Shown in pieces: positions 1 through 8,483 of a stretch of DNA of 64,000 nucleotides (positions within the stretch are counted from its first letter, which is position 1; the number at the start of each line of letters is the position of its first letter). Below the pieces are notes generated by a model. That model did not search any database. It was given only the letters and a program-made list of their open reading frames with translations, and was not told the DNA's origin. The stretch lies in NCBI GenBank assembly GCA_025055075.1, contig JANWYV010000005.1, positions 1 to 64,000 of the forward strand, given 5' to 3'. This DNA comes from Blastocatellia bacterium. Lineage in GTDB: Bacteria > Acidobacteriota > Blastocatellia > HR10. The position numbers and the translations under genes were made by a program.

Positions 1-9
1 AGAGCGCTC

Positions 10-297
10 ATGGGGATGGGTTCGCTGCTGTTCTTCACCGCTCCAGCATGGGCGCAGCAAGGTGGGACGGGAGTGACGGACACGACGTTCAAGTACATCT
101 CGGCTGCCTTCGGCATGGCGCTTGCCGCGGCGGCTGCCGCCTATGCGGACTCACGCGCCATCAGCGCGGCCTGCGAAGGCGTGGCGCGTAACCCGGGAGC
201 TGGCGGGCGTCTCCAAACGCTCATGCTCATCGGCGTCGTCTTCATCGAGACGCTCGTGCTCTTCACGCTCGCCGTCATCTTCCTGAAGGTGGTGTGA
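10..297 (+). CDS. atpE: F-type ATP synthase subunit c
   Basis: Membrane rotor-ring subunit of the FoF1 ATP synthase. Two hydrophobic helices flank the conserved polar loop RNPG; the second helix carries the ion-binding Glu in VVFIETLVL. The first helix shows no Gln of the kind used by Na+-binding rings, so proton coupling is more likely (inference). The N-terminus is extended and looks like a signal peptide ending near APAWAQQ; such a signal peptide is known on Aquifex aeolicus subunit c. The reading frame is open to the left window edge, so the true start may lie outside. Strong hairpins follow the stop directly and no atpF follows, so this is probably the last gene of a separate Fo operon. 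Confidence 0.93.
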   Translation: MGMGSLLFFTAPAWAQQGGTGVTDTTFKYISAAFGMALAAAAAAYADSRAISAACEGVARNPGAGGRLQTLMLIGVVFIETLVLFTLAVIFLKVV

Positions 298-306
298 AGC
301 AACTGT

Positions 307-348
307 GCCCTCCATGTGGTCTTTCGGATCACATGGAGGGCCTCATTT
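307..348 (+). terminator. hairpin downstream of atpE, terminator-like
   Basis: A perfect 12-bp inverted repeat (307-318 with 330-341) encloses an 11-nt loop and starts 10 nt after the atpE stop. Only a weak T-rich tail (CTCATTT) follows, so it may act as an imperfect intrinsic terminator or as a 3'-end stabilising hairpin. Confidence 0.7.
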
Positions 349-380
349 GAGCGGCGAGCTCGTCGCGACGCTCGCCGCTC
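349..380. repeat. 11-bp perfect inverted repeat
   Basis: GAGCGGCGAGC at 349-359 is the exact reverse complement of 370-380, and the loop itself holds the palindrome GTCGCGAC (362-369). It lies immediately after the atpE hairpin and 37 nt before the sulfurtransferase start. It may be a second terminator-like hairpin, an mRNA leader hairpin or an operator. Confidence 0.6.
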
Positions 381-416
381 GATGATGCGCGATGTTTTCA
401 TTTGGGGAAAGGCCCG

Positions 417-1361
417 ATGAAACGGCGGAAGATACGCTTCTCGGATGGACGGAGAGCGCTCTCACTCGGCCTCGGTGTTCTTCTTCTGCTGGCGACGATT
501 CGCACCTCCGCTTTCGCCCTCGACGAAGGCTATGCGCATCCGGAGATGTTGGTCGAGACCGAATGGCTCGCCCAGCATCTGAACGACCCCGATATTCGCA
601 TCGTGGATCTGCGTTCGGCGGAAGCCTACGCCGAGGGGCACATCCCCAATGCTGTCCACCTCGATCAGAGCGCTCTTCGGGATACTGAGGATCGGCTCTT
701 GTACGTGCCTTCGCCGGAGCGATTCGCGGCGCTGATGAGCGAACTTGGCATCAGCCATCGCACGCGTGTCATCGCATACGATGAGATCGGGGGACAAGCG
801 GCGGCTCGACTCTGGTTTCTGCTCGATTATTACGGACACACGAACGTCAGCCTCTTGAACGGCGGCTGGCGGAAGTGGGTGAAAGAAGGGCGTCCGGTGA
901 GCCGCGATGTCCCACGCTTCGAGAAGGTCGAGTTTCACGTTCGAACGAAATCTTCCACGATGTGCACGGCACCAGAGCTCGTGAGCAAGCTGCGCGCTGA
1001 TGCCGTCGTCATCATTGATGCTCGATCCCCGGAAGAATATCGAGGCGAGCGCGCCTCGGGAGCCCGAGGGGGCCATATCCCGGGAGCCCTCAATGTGGAG
1101 TGGCGCCTGAATCTGACCGAAGGCGAGGTGCCGGTCTTCAAATCGGCAGCTGAATTGCGCCGCCTGTATGAATCGCTCGGCGTCACCAAGGACAAGGAGA
1201 TCATCACGTACTGCCAAGGGGGAGGACGCGCCGCGCACACGCTCTTCGTCTTGCGTTTGCTCGGATATACGAAGAGTCGCAGCTACTACGGATCATGGCA
1301 AGATTGGAGCACGCGACCAGAACTTCCCGTCGAACGACCGAAATCACCCGATTCCCGTTGA
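417..1361 (+). CDS. exported two-domain rhodanese-type sulfurtransferase
   Basis: Predicted thiosulfate/3-mercaptopyruvate sulfurtransferase, about 314 aa. A signal peptide covers about residues 1-34, followed by two rhodanese folds (about 45-150 and 165-290). The C-terminal domain has the active-site Cys266 in CQGGGRA. The N-terminal domain has Asp-Glu at the equivalent site and looks catalytically inactive, as is usual for this family. The ATG at 417 is chosen because GGGGAAAGG lies just upstream; an in-frame TTG at 402 overlaps that ribosome site and is unlikely. It stands alone between atpE and a convergent aminotransferase, and the sulfur acceptor cannot be told from context. Confidence 0.87.
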   Translation: MKRRKIRFSDGRRALSLGLGVLLLLATIRTSAFALDEGYAHPEMLVETEWLAQHLNDPDIRIVDLRSAEAYAEGHIPNAVHLDQSALRDTEDRLLYVPSPERFAALMSELGISHRTRVIAYDEIGGQAAARLWFLLDYYGHTNVSLLNGGWRKWVKEGRPVSRDVPRFEKVEFHVRTKSSTMCTAPELVSKLRADAVVIIDARSPEEYRGERASGARGGHIPGALNVEWRLNLTEGEVPVFKSAAELRRLYESLGVTKDKEIITYCQGGGRAAHTLFVLRLLGYTKSRSYYGSWQDWSTRPELPVERPKSPDSR

Positions 1362-1368
1362 AAGGATG

Positions 1369-1388
1369 GCCGGAAGCGTTGCTCCGGC
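1369..1388 (+). terminator. hairpin after the sulfurtransferase gene
   Basis: GCCGG and AGC pair with GCT and CCGGC around a GTT loop with one bulged A, beginning 8 nt after the stop codon. No T-run follows, so this is at best a weak terminator. I see no gene in the remaining bases up to 1611, which separate two convergent genes. Confidence 0.4.
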
Positions 1389-1611
1389 GTTGATCGTCAT
1401 CCATTCTGTGGCCTTGCGATCTCGATCCCTCTTGCTTCGCGCAGGGATGCAGAAGCACATTGATCCCGCAAGGCGAGAGCGCACGGGTACTGGACGCTCG
1501 CGAAGGAGACCTCGATAGGGATGCCGGGCGGACCGATTATCCCCTTCGCGCGGTCATCCCCGAGGCCGACCGCTCAAGTCCCAACGGCAATTGCTGAATT
1601 TGCGGATCACC

Positions 1612-2793
1612 TCATACCCATCGCTCGCGCAGGCGGAGGAGGCGTTCCGCGGCCGCGTCCAAGGTCGCTTCGGTCTTGCAGAAGCAGAAGCGGACTTGCT
1701 GTCGGCCCTTCTCCGGATTTTCGTAAAAGCTGCTGCCAGGGACGACGGCGACGCCGATCTCTCGAACCAGGTAGTGGGCGAACGCCACGTCGTCCTCGAA
1801 GCCGAAGCGACTGATGTCGGTCATGACGTAGTAGGCCCCGCGCGGTTTGTAGACGCCGAAGCCAGCGGCTTCGAGCGTGCGCAGCAACTGATCGCGTCGC
1901 GCCGCGTATTCGGCAGCGAGTCGCTCGTAATACGAACGAGGGAGACGAAGTGCGACGGCTCCAGCCTCTTGCAAGGGCGCAGGGGCGCCCACAGTGAGGA
2001 AGTCATGCACCTTGCGAATCGCCGAGGTGATCTCCGGCGGCGCAATAGCGTATCCGACGCGCCATCCGGTCACACTATAGGTCTTCGAGAGCCCGTTGAT
2101 CGTGATCGTCCGCTCTCGCATCCCAGGGAGCATCGCGATGGCAATATGCTCGGCGCCATCGTAGAGGATGTGCTCATAGATCTCATCAGTGACGGCGATG
2201 ACGTCCCACTCGTGACAGAGCGCAGCGATCAGCTCCAGCTCTTCGCGCGTGAAGACCTTGCCCGTGGGATTGTTGGGCGTATTGATGATGATCGCTTTCG
2301 TCCGTGAGGTGAAGGCCGCGCGCAGTTCATCCGGATCGAAGCGCCAATCGGGTGGATGGAGCGGAACGTATCGCGGTCGCGCTTCGGCCAGGATGGCGTC
2401 AGGGCCATAGTTCTCGTAGAACGGCTCGAAGATAATGACCTCGTCGCCCGGATCGAGGATGGCTAGCAAGCTGGCGATCATCGCTTCGGTGGAGCCGCAC
2501 GTGACGGTGATCTCTCGCTCGGGATCCACTTCGAGGCCGAGATACCACCGCACCTTTTCGGCGATGGCTTCGCGAAAGGTGCGAGCGCCCCAGGTGATGG
2601 CATATTGATTGATGTCGGCGCGGATCGCTTCGATGGCCGCCCGCTTGATTTCCTCCGGCGCCGGGAAATCCGGGAACCCTTGCGCGAGATTGATGGCATC
2701 GTAGGCCATGGCCAAGCGCGTCATTTCGCGGATCACCGATTCGGTGAACCGCGCTGTCTTCCGCGACGTCTTCTTCTTCTCGATTCGCTCCAT
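1612..2793 (-). CDS. PLP-dependent class I/II aminotransferase
   Basis: Fold-type I aminotransferase of about 393 aa, resembling the kynurenine/methionine/aspartate aminotransferase group. It has the N-terminal substrate segment NLAQGFPDFP, the cofactor-site segment NTPNNPTGKVF, and the Schiff-base Lys237 in LSKTYSVTGWRVGY. The ATG at 2793 is preferred to the adjacent TTG at 2796, as AGGAG lies 9 nt upstream. It transfers an amino group between an amino acid and a 2-oxo acid in the cytoplasm; the substrate cannot be assigned from sequence. It is 27 nt downstream of the Lon-like gene and may be co-transcribed with it. Confidence 0.9.
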   Translation of the reverse strand: MERIEKKKTSRKTARFTESVIREMTRLAMAYDAINLAQGFPDFPAPEEIKRAAIEAIRADINQYAITWGARTFREAIAEKVRWYLGLEVDPEREITVTCGSTEAMIASLLAILDPGDEVIIFEPFYENYGPDAILAEARPRYVPLHPPDWRFDPDELRAAFTSRTKAIIINTPNNPTGKVFTREELELIAALCHEWDVIAVTDEIYEHILYDGAEHIAIAMLPGMRERTITINGLSKTYSVTGWRVGYAIAPPEITSAIRKVHDFLTVGAPAPLQEAGAVALRLPRSYYERLAAEYAARRDQLLRTLEAAGFGVYKPRGAYYVMTDISRFGFEDDVAFAHYLVREIGVAVVPGSSFYENPEKGRQQVRFCFCKTEATLDAAAERLLRLRERWV

Positions 2794-2820
2794 CAACGTG
2801 CTCTCCTTCCTCGGGAGATC

Positions 2821-5274
2821 TCAGGCCTCGGCCCGGCATCGAACCCGCGCGCGAGGAGCAGCGGTTCCTCCTTCGCCCTCTTTCTCCCCCTCTTCCTCCT
2901 CCTCGGCTTCCTTCGCTTCGCGGGCCAGCTCGCGCAGACGCTTATCCACCAGGTAATTCACCGTCCCTTCGGGGAATTGTCCGTCCTCGCCGCGCTCTCC
3001 GGCGGGCAAGCCGGTGAAAAGCTCCAAGGCCTCGTCCACCGTTTCGACGGCGTAGATGTGGAAGATCCCTTCGCGCACGGCCTCGACGACCTCCTTGCGG
3101 AGCATGAGATTCTTCACGTTCTGATGCGGGATGACGACGCCTTGGTCGCCGGTCAATCCCTTCGCCTTGCAGACGTAGAAGAAGCCCTCGATCTTTTCGT
3201 TCACGCCTCCGATGGGCTGAATTTGTCCCCTCTGGTTGATAGAGCCCGTGATGGCGAGATTCTGCTTGAGGGGGACGCCCGAGAGGCTCGAGAGCAACGC
3301 GAGCAACTCGGCCGCCGAGGCGCTGTCGCCTTCCACAAGCTCGTAAGACTGCTCAAAGCCCAGACTCGCGGCCAAGCTGAGGGGCTTATCCTGCGCGTAG
3401 CGCGCGCCTAGGTATCCGCTCAGGATGAAGACTCCCTTGTCGTGGATGCTACCGCTCAAGCGCGCTCGCCGTTCGATGTTGATGACGCCTTCGCGCCCCA
3501 TGAATGTTTGGCATGTGATCCGCGAGGGTTTCCCGAACGCGTAATCTCCCAGGTGAATGACAGCGAGCCCATTGATCTGCCCCACGACGGCCCCTTGCAC
3601 GTCCACGAGAATATCCCCGCGCGCGATCATCTCCAGGATTCGCTCCTCGATGCGATTGGAGCGGAAGATCTTCTCCTCGATCGCGCGCTCGATGTGGGTG
3701 CGGTTGATATAGGGACTTTCCTCCTGTTCCGCCCAATAGTTGGCCTCGCGCACGATGTCCAAGATCTCCCCGAATCGCGTCGAGAGTTTCGTCTGATCCT
3801 CCGCCAGTCGCGAACTATGTTCGATGATCGCCGCCACCGCGCTGCGGTCCAGATGGCGCAGTTGTTCTCGATCGCAGCAGGATTTGAGGAAATAGGCGTA
3901 TTGGGCGAGGTTCTCCGGCGTGCGCTCCATCTGCGTGTCGAAGTCGGCCTTCACCTTGAAGAGCTTGCGAAAGTCCTCATCGTAGATGTAGAGCAGATAA
4001 TGCAGCAGCGGGCTGCCGACGAGGGCGACCTTCACGTCCACCTTGATCGGCTCCGGCCGCAAGCCCGTGGCGCTCACAAGCCCATAATGCGTGGCCACGT
4101 CTTCGATGCGCACTTCTCCCGTCTCCAAAGCGCGCTTGAGCGCATCCCATACGAAGGGATAGCGCAAGACGTCGAGCGCTTCGACGACGAGGAATCCCCC
4201 GTTGGCGCGCAGCAGCGATCCCGCCTTGACCTTAGTGAAATCCGTCACGAGCGCACCCAATCGCACCTCGCGCTCGATCGTGCCGAATATGTTCGTGTAC
4301 GTGGGATTCGGCTCGAAGACGATAGGCGCGCCTTGCGTGGCGGAATTGTCCACGAGCACGTTCACCTGATATTCGACGAAGCTCGCCCGCTCATCGAGTC
4401 GGAGTCCGGGGGCTTCGACCGCCGGCCGTGGGCGAAACTTCTCGCGCTCTTGCAAGATGTTCTCCTGCACCTGCTCCAGATAGTCGAGGATCTCTGGATA
4501 GTTGGCATATTTCAGCCGCAAGCCATCAATGAGGCGCTTCACGACGAACAGCAAGGTCCACCGCTCCAACTCCTCCGTCTTCTCTCGCGCCTCGCGCTCC
4601 ATGGCGCGAACGCGATCGAGCAGTTCAGCGATCTGCTCGTTGAATTGTTCCATCTTCTGGCGCACTTGTTCTTTCGTCGCTTCGTCGAGCGCCTCATATT
4701 CCTCTTGCGTGAGGGGCTTCCCGTTATGGATGAGGACGGTCATGATGCCCGCGGGCGTGACCCGCAGTTGAATCCCCTCACGACTGGCCCGCCGCTCCAA
4801 CTCCTCAAAGAGGGCCGCGCTCTGGCGCTGATATTCGCGCATGATCCCAGCCTGCTGCTCCTGATACTCCTTGCTTTCGAGCGCCTTCGGGATCTCCCGC
4901 TTGAGTCGTTCGACGAGTCCCTCCATATCGCGCTTCAACTGCCGGCCCATTCCAGCCGGCAAATAGAGGGCGCGCGGCCGATCCGGGTCCCGAAAATTTT
5001 GCACCAGGCAAATATCTCCAGGTACGGGCCGATCTCGAGCGATGTCCTCCAACATCGCGCGAATCAAGCTCGTCTTCCCCGTCCCCGGCGGCCCCGCGAG
5101 GAAGAGGTTGTAGCCGTGACTGCGCATCCGCAGGCCGAAGCGAATGGCCGAGACAGCGCGCTTCTGCCCGATGAAGCCCTCGGGCGGAGGCAGGCGTTCG
5201 GTCGTCTCGAAATCGAAGGCGTTCGGATCGCACGCGCGATACACCTCATCGGCCGAAAGACGTCGCCAAGCCAT
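2821..5274 (-). CDS. Lon-like ATP-dependent protease (LonB-type, COG1067)
   Basis: AAA+ protease of about 817 aa, with the ATPase at the front and the peptidase at the back. Walker [10 protein letters not shown] is near residues 60-68, followed by a long charged coiled-coil insert (about 110-290). The Lon peptidase domain has the Ser-Lys dyad Ser651 (GDSAS) and Lys694 (GGVNEKIEG); their 43-residue spacing equals that of classic Lon. There is no LonA-type N-domain. The ATG at 5274 is chosen for GAGGAGGG about 8 nt upstream; the frame is open to 5355. The C-terminus is an acidic low-complexity tail. Likely role: cytoplasmic protein quality control; substrates unknown. Confidence 0.92.
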   Translation of the reverse strand: MAWRRLSADEVYRACDPNAFDFETTERLPPPEGFIGQKRAVSAIRFGLRMRSHGYNLFLAGPPGTGKTSLIRAMLEDIARDRPVPGDICLVQNFRDPDRPRALYLPAGMGRQLKRDMEGLVERLKREIPKALESKEYQEQQAGIMREYQRQSAALFEELERRASREGIQLRVTPAGIMTVLIHNGKPLTQEEYEALDEATKEQVRQKMEQFNEQIAELLDRVRAMEREAREKTEELERWTLLFVVKRLIDGLRLKYANYPEILDYLEQVQENILQEREKFRPRPAVEAPGLRLDERASFVEYQVNVLVDNSATQGAPIVFEPNPTYTNIFGTIEREVRLGALVTDFTKVKAGSLLRANGGFLVVEALDVLRYPFVWDALKRALETGEVRIEDVATHYGLVSATGLRPEPIKVDVKVALVGSPLLHYLLYIYDEDFRKLFKVKADFDTQMERTPENLAQYAYFLKSCCDREQLRHLDRSAVAAIIEHSSRLAEDQTKLSTRFGEILDIVREANYWAEQEESPYINRTHIERAIEEKIFRSNRIEERILEMIARGDILVDVQGAVVGQINGLAVIHLGDYAFGKPSRITCQTFMGREGVINIERRARLSGSIHDKGVFILSGYLGARYAQDKPLSLAASLGFEQSYELVEGDSASAAELLALLSSLSGVPLKQNLAITGSINQRGQIQPIGGVNEKIEGFFYVCKAKGLTGDQGVVIPHQNVKNLMLRKEVVEAVREGIFHIYAVETVDEALELFTGLPAGERGEDGQFPEGTVNYLVDKRLRELAREAKEAEEEEEGEKEGEGGTAAPRARVRCRAEA

Positions 5275-5377
5275 ATGCGTATCCCTCCTCATCTCCAGAT
5301 GCTCGCCAAATGAGTGAATAAGCTTACACGAGATCGGCGACGTGGCGAAGTCCAAAAGGAAGGCGGCGGGGGTACGA

Positions 5378-5407
5378 TTGACCGATGTTTCCCGCCGCGT
5401 CTACAAT
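5378..5407 (+). promoter_or_regulatory. sigma-70-type promoter of the hemX-hemA-hemC operon
   Basis: TTGACC (5378-5383) and TACAAT (5402-5407) are separated by 18 bp. The expected start of transcription is near 5414, only about 7 nt before the ATG at 5421. This predicts a nearly leaderless mRNA and rules out the in-frame ATG at 5385, which lies inside the promoter. Confidence 0.65.
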
Positions 5408-5420
5408 TTTCCCTCGCGGT

Positions 5421-6245
5421 ATGGATCGCACGGACCTACTACTTTCAGGCGCGCTGATCGCGTACGTCCTCGCGTTTCTCCAACTGGTGGTGAGCTTTCG
5501 GTGGGACGAAGCGCGTCTTCGGAGATGGCCCGTCCTTGTTTCCACGGGAGCCGGATTGGGGGCGCACACCGTTTGGCTCGTGCGCGCAGCGTTGCAGTTC
5601 GGACATCTGCCGATCATCAGCACGCAAGAGGTCTTCGCGCTCTTGGCATGGGCGATCGCCGTCTATTACCTCATCCTGCGACGCACGCATCCTCGGGCTG
5701 ATGTCCTGGGGCTCCTCGTGCTGCCGATCGTCGCGCTCTTCACGCTGGTGGCGCTGGTCTCTACGGGTTCTAAGCTCCTGCCGGAAGAACTGGCGGATCT
5801 CCTGCGCATGCCCGCGTTGCCGCTGCACATCGGCTTCATGATGCTCGCGTATGCTGGATTCCTCTTAGCTTTCCTCGCCGCATTGATGTACCTGTTGCAG
5901 GAGCGCGAGCTGAAGCGCAAGCGATTCGGCATCATCTATCGCTACTTCCCCTCCCTCTCCGCGTGCGAGACGCTCGGCCACCGCTCGCTTCTCTTCGGCT
6001 TCCTCATGCTCACACTCGGGATCGGAATGGGGATCATCCTGCTCCATCGGAGCGACCCGGTCTTCTGGCGCGGCGATCCGATCATCGTGCTTGGGTTCGT
6101 CACCTGGCTCTTCTATCTCGTCGTCGTGCACTATCGTTTGGCCGCGGGCTGGCGCGGACGTCGCGCGGCGATGTTACTGATTGTGGGATTCCTGGCGACG
6201 GCCGCGACGTTCGTGAGCGCGCGCCTTTTCGGACACATCCTATGA
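5421..6245 (+). CDS. HemX/CcsA-like integral membrane protein
   Basis: About 274 aa with roughly eight hydrophobic segments, of the cytochrome c assembly (CcsA/HemX) superfamily. The tryptophan-rich haem-handling WGxxWxWD motif of true CcsA is not visible, so HemX is the better match. HemX homologues sit with hemA and modulate glutamyl-tRNA reductase in Bacillus (established for that genus). The stop overlaps the hemA start (ATGA), which implies translational coupling. The start at 5421 follows from the promoter at 5378-5407; there is no Shine-Dalgarno. Confidence 0.83.
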   Translation: MDRTDLLLSGALIAYVLAFLQLVVSFRWDEARLRRWPVLVSTGAGLGAHTVWLVRAALQFGHLPIISTQEVFALLAWAIAVYYLILRRTHPRADVLGLLVLPIVALFTLVALVSTGSKLLPEELADLLRMPALPLHIGFMMLAYAGFLLAFLAALMYLLQERELKRKRFGIIYRYFPSLSACETLGHRSLLFGFLMLTLGIGMGIILLHRSDPVFWRGDPIIVLGFVTWLFYLVVVHYRLAAGWRGRRAAMLLIVGFLATAATFVSARLFGHIL

Positions 6246-7546
6246 CGATCGTCCTCGTGGGCTTGAACCACCGCACGGCGCCCGTCGAGGTGCGCGAGCG
6301 CTTGGCGTTCACCGAAGAGGAGCTTCCCCAGGCCCTGCGGCAATTGGTGGACGGCCAGACGATCACCGAGGGCTTGATTCTCTCCACATGCAATCGCGTC
6401 GAAGTGCTCGCTGTGACGCCGCTCACTGAACGCGCGGCCGTCGAGCGCATTCGCGCCTTCCTCCGGGAGCGGCATCGCATCCCGCCAGACGCATACGAAG
6501 CCGCGCTCTACCGATACGTGGATCGCGACGCCGTGCGGCATGTCTTCCGCGTCACGGCGAGTTTGGATTCCATGGTCCTCGGAGAGCCGCAGATCTTCGG
6601 ACAAGTGAAGGAAGCGTATGCCCAGGCCGTCGCGGCGGGCACGGTGGGGAAGACGTTGAACCTGCTGCTGCCGCGCGCCTTCTCCGTAGCCAAACGGGTG
6701 CGCACGGAGACGGCCATCGGGACCGAACCCGTCTCGGTCAGCTCCGTCGCCGTCGAATTGGCGCGGAAGATCTTCGAGGATCTCAACGGGCGAACGGTCC
6801 TGCTCATTGGAGCAGGCAAGATGGCCGAGTTGACGGTGCGACATCTTCTCGCGGCCGGGGTTCAACATCTGCTCATCAGTAATCGCACACGAGAGCGCGC
6901 CGAGCAGCTCGCGGCTCAATTCGGAGCGGAAGCGCTCTCGCTCGATGTGCTTCCGATCCATCTGGCGCGGGCGGACATCGTCATCTGCTCAGTCGGGGGG
7001 ACCGAATACGTGCTTCGGCGCGAGCAGGTGGCCGCCGCCATGCCCGTGCGGCGCAATCGCCCGCTCTTCCTCATTGACATCTCCGTCCCGCGCATGATCG
7101 AGCCCGGCGTCGGGCATCTGGAGAACGTCTTCCTCTACGACATTGACGATCTGGAGCAGATCGTGCACGCGCATCTCGAACATCGCCGATACGAAGCGGC
7201 GCGGGCCGAGGTCATCGTGGATCAAGCCGTGGAAGAATTCCTGACGTCGCTCCGCCGCTTGGAAGTCGGTCCGTTGATCGCGGCTTTTCGCCGTCGCTTG
7301 GAAGAGATCGCTTATGGCGAGTTGGAGCGTCATCGGCCGTATCTCGGTCGGCTCACCCCAGAGCAAGAGCGGGCCCTGCGTCATCTGCTCGACGGCATCA
7401 TCAACAAATTCGCGCATCCGGCGATCTCGCGCCTACATCAAGCGGCTCGCGAGGGTGCATTGCGCCCAGAAGAGCTGAGCTTCCTCAAGCTATGGGAGGA
7501 TATCGTGGACGCGCAGGAGCGCCGGTCCTCATCCTCTTCGGAGTGA
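6242..7546 (+). CDS. hemA: glutamyl-tRNA reductase
   Basis: First committed enzyme of C5-pathway tetrapyrrole synthesis: it reduces glutamyl-tRNA(Glu) to glutamate-1-semialdehyde with NADPH. The 434-aa chain begins MTIVLVGLNHRTAPVEVRE, the family's standard N-terminus. Catalytic Cys50 lies in STCNRVEV, and the Rossmann glycine motif LIGAGKMAEL follows near residues 185-195. A C-terminal dimerisation helix region is present. The start overlaps the upstream hemX-like stop by 4 nt, and hemC follows 6 nt downstream. Cytoplasmic. Confidence 0.97.
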   Translation: MTIVLVGLNHRTAPVEVRERLAFTEEELPQALRQLVDGQTITEGLILSTCNRVEVLAVTPLTERAAVERIRAFLRERHRIPPDAYEAALYRYVDRDAVRHVFRVTASLDSMVLGEPQIFGQVKEAYAQAVAAGTVGKTLNLLLPRAFSVAKRVRTETAIGTEPVSVSSVAVELARKIFEDLNGRTVLLIGAGKMAELTVRHLLAAGVQHLLISNRTRERAEQLAAQFGAEALSLDVLPIHLARADIVICSVGGTEYVLRREQVAAAMPVRRNRPLFLIDISVPRMIEPGVGHLENVFLYDIDDLEQIVHAHLEHRRYEAARAEVIVDQAVEEFLTSLRRLEVGPLIAAFRRRLEEIAYGELERHRPYLGRLTPEQERALRHLLDGIINKFAHPAISRLHQAAREGALRPEELSFLKLWEDIVDAQERRSSSSSE

Positions 7547-7552
7547 TCCCCG

Positions 7553-8482
7553 ATGACGCGTTCGTCTTTCATCATCGGATCGCGCGGGAGCGCGTTGGCC
7601 CTTCGCCAGGCGGAGATCGTGCGCGCGCGACTCGTCGCCCACTATCCGCACCTCGCGTTCTCGCTGAGGATCATTCGCACAAGCGGCGATCGCATCACGG
7701 ATCGTCCCCTCACGGCCTTCGGCGGCAAGGGGCTCTTCATCAAGGAGCTGGAAGAAGCGTTGCTCGCGGGGGAGATTGATCTCGCTGTCCACAGCTTGAA
7801 AGACATGCCGGCGGAGATTCCCGAAGGGCTTCACCTGGCGGCCATCCTCGAACGCGAGGATCCGCGCGATGCACTTGTCACGCGGACGAGAGAAGGGACC
7901 GTGCGCGCGCTTCGCGAAGGCGCGATCGTCGGCACGAGCAGCTTGCGCCGTCTGGCGCAACTGCGCGCGCTGCGTCCCGATCTCGACATCCGTCCGCTGC
8001 GAGGGAACGTGGACACCCGCTTGCGAAAGCTCGACGCGGGGCAATATGAAGCGATCGTCCTGGCCGTGGCTGGGCTTGTGCGCCTCGGTCTAGAAGAGCG
8101 TATTGCTGAGCGTATTCCCACCGAAGTGATGATCCCGGCCATCGGGCAAGGCGCGATCGTCGTCGAGACGCGCGTCGAGGATGAAGGGATGAACGCGCTG
8201 CTCAGGCCACTCGATCATCCGCCGACGCGTGCGGCGACGACGGCCGAGCGCGCGTTCCTGCAGCGGCTCGGCGGAGGATGTCATGTCCCGATCGCCGCTC
8301 ATGCTGAGCCCCTCCCGGACGATCCTTCGCGGTTGATCCTGCGGGGGATGATCGCGAGTCCCGATGGCGCGCGCCTGTTGAAAGACCAGGTCGTCGGTCC
8401 TCTTGGGGAAGCTGTCGCTCTCGGGCATCAGCTCGCCGAACGTCTCATCGCGGCAGGCGCTCTCGCACTCCTGCATTCGTGA
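7553..8482 (+). CDS. hemC: hydroxymethylbilane synthase (porphobilinogen deaminase)
   Basis: Polymerises four porphobilinogen molecules into hydroxymethylbilane. The 309-aa protein has the N-terminal GSRGSALAL, the substrate segments KGLFIKELE and HSLKDMPAE, the arginine-rich TSSLRR, and Cys243 in GGGCHVPI, which carries the dipyrromethane cofactor. GGAG in the end of hemA serves as ribosome site. It is the last gene of the hemX-hemA-hemC operon; hemD and hemB are not in this window. One base separates its stop from the convergent permease stop. Confidence 0.97.
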   Translation: MTRSSFIIGSRGSALALRQAEIVRARLVAHYPHLAFSLRIIRTSGDRITDRPLTAFGGKGLFIKELEEALLAGEIDLAVHSLKDMPAEIPEGLHLAAILEREDPRDALVTRTREGTVRALREGAIVGTSSLRRLAQLRALRPDLDIRPLRGNVDTRLRKLDAGQYEAIVLAVAGLVRLGLEERIAERIPTEVMIPAIGQGAIVVETRVEDEGMNALLRPLDHPPTRAATTAERAFLQRLGGGCHVPIAAHAEPLPDDPSRLILRGMIASPDGARLLKDQVVGPLGEAVALGHQLAERLIAAGALALLHS

Positions 8483-8483
8483 A

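Noticed and set aside
402-416. TTG start for the sulfurtransferase
   Set aside because: It overlaps the ribosome site that serves the ATG at 417.
3442-5313. 623-codon plus-strand frame opposite the Lon-like protease
   Set aside because: Mirror of a well-supported gene; composition is typical of an antisense shadow and no motif is visible.
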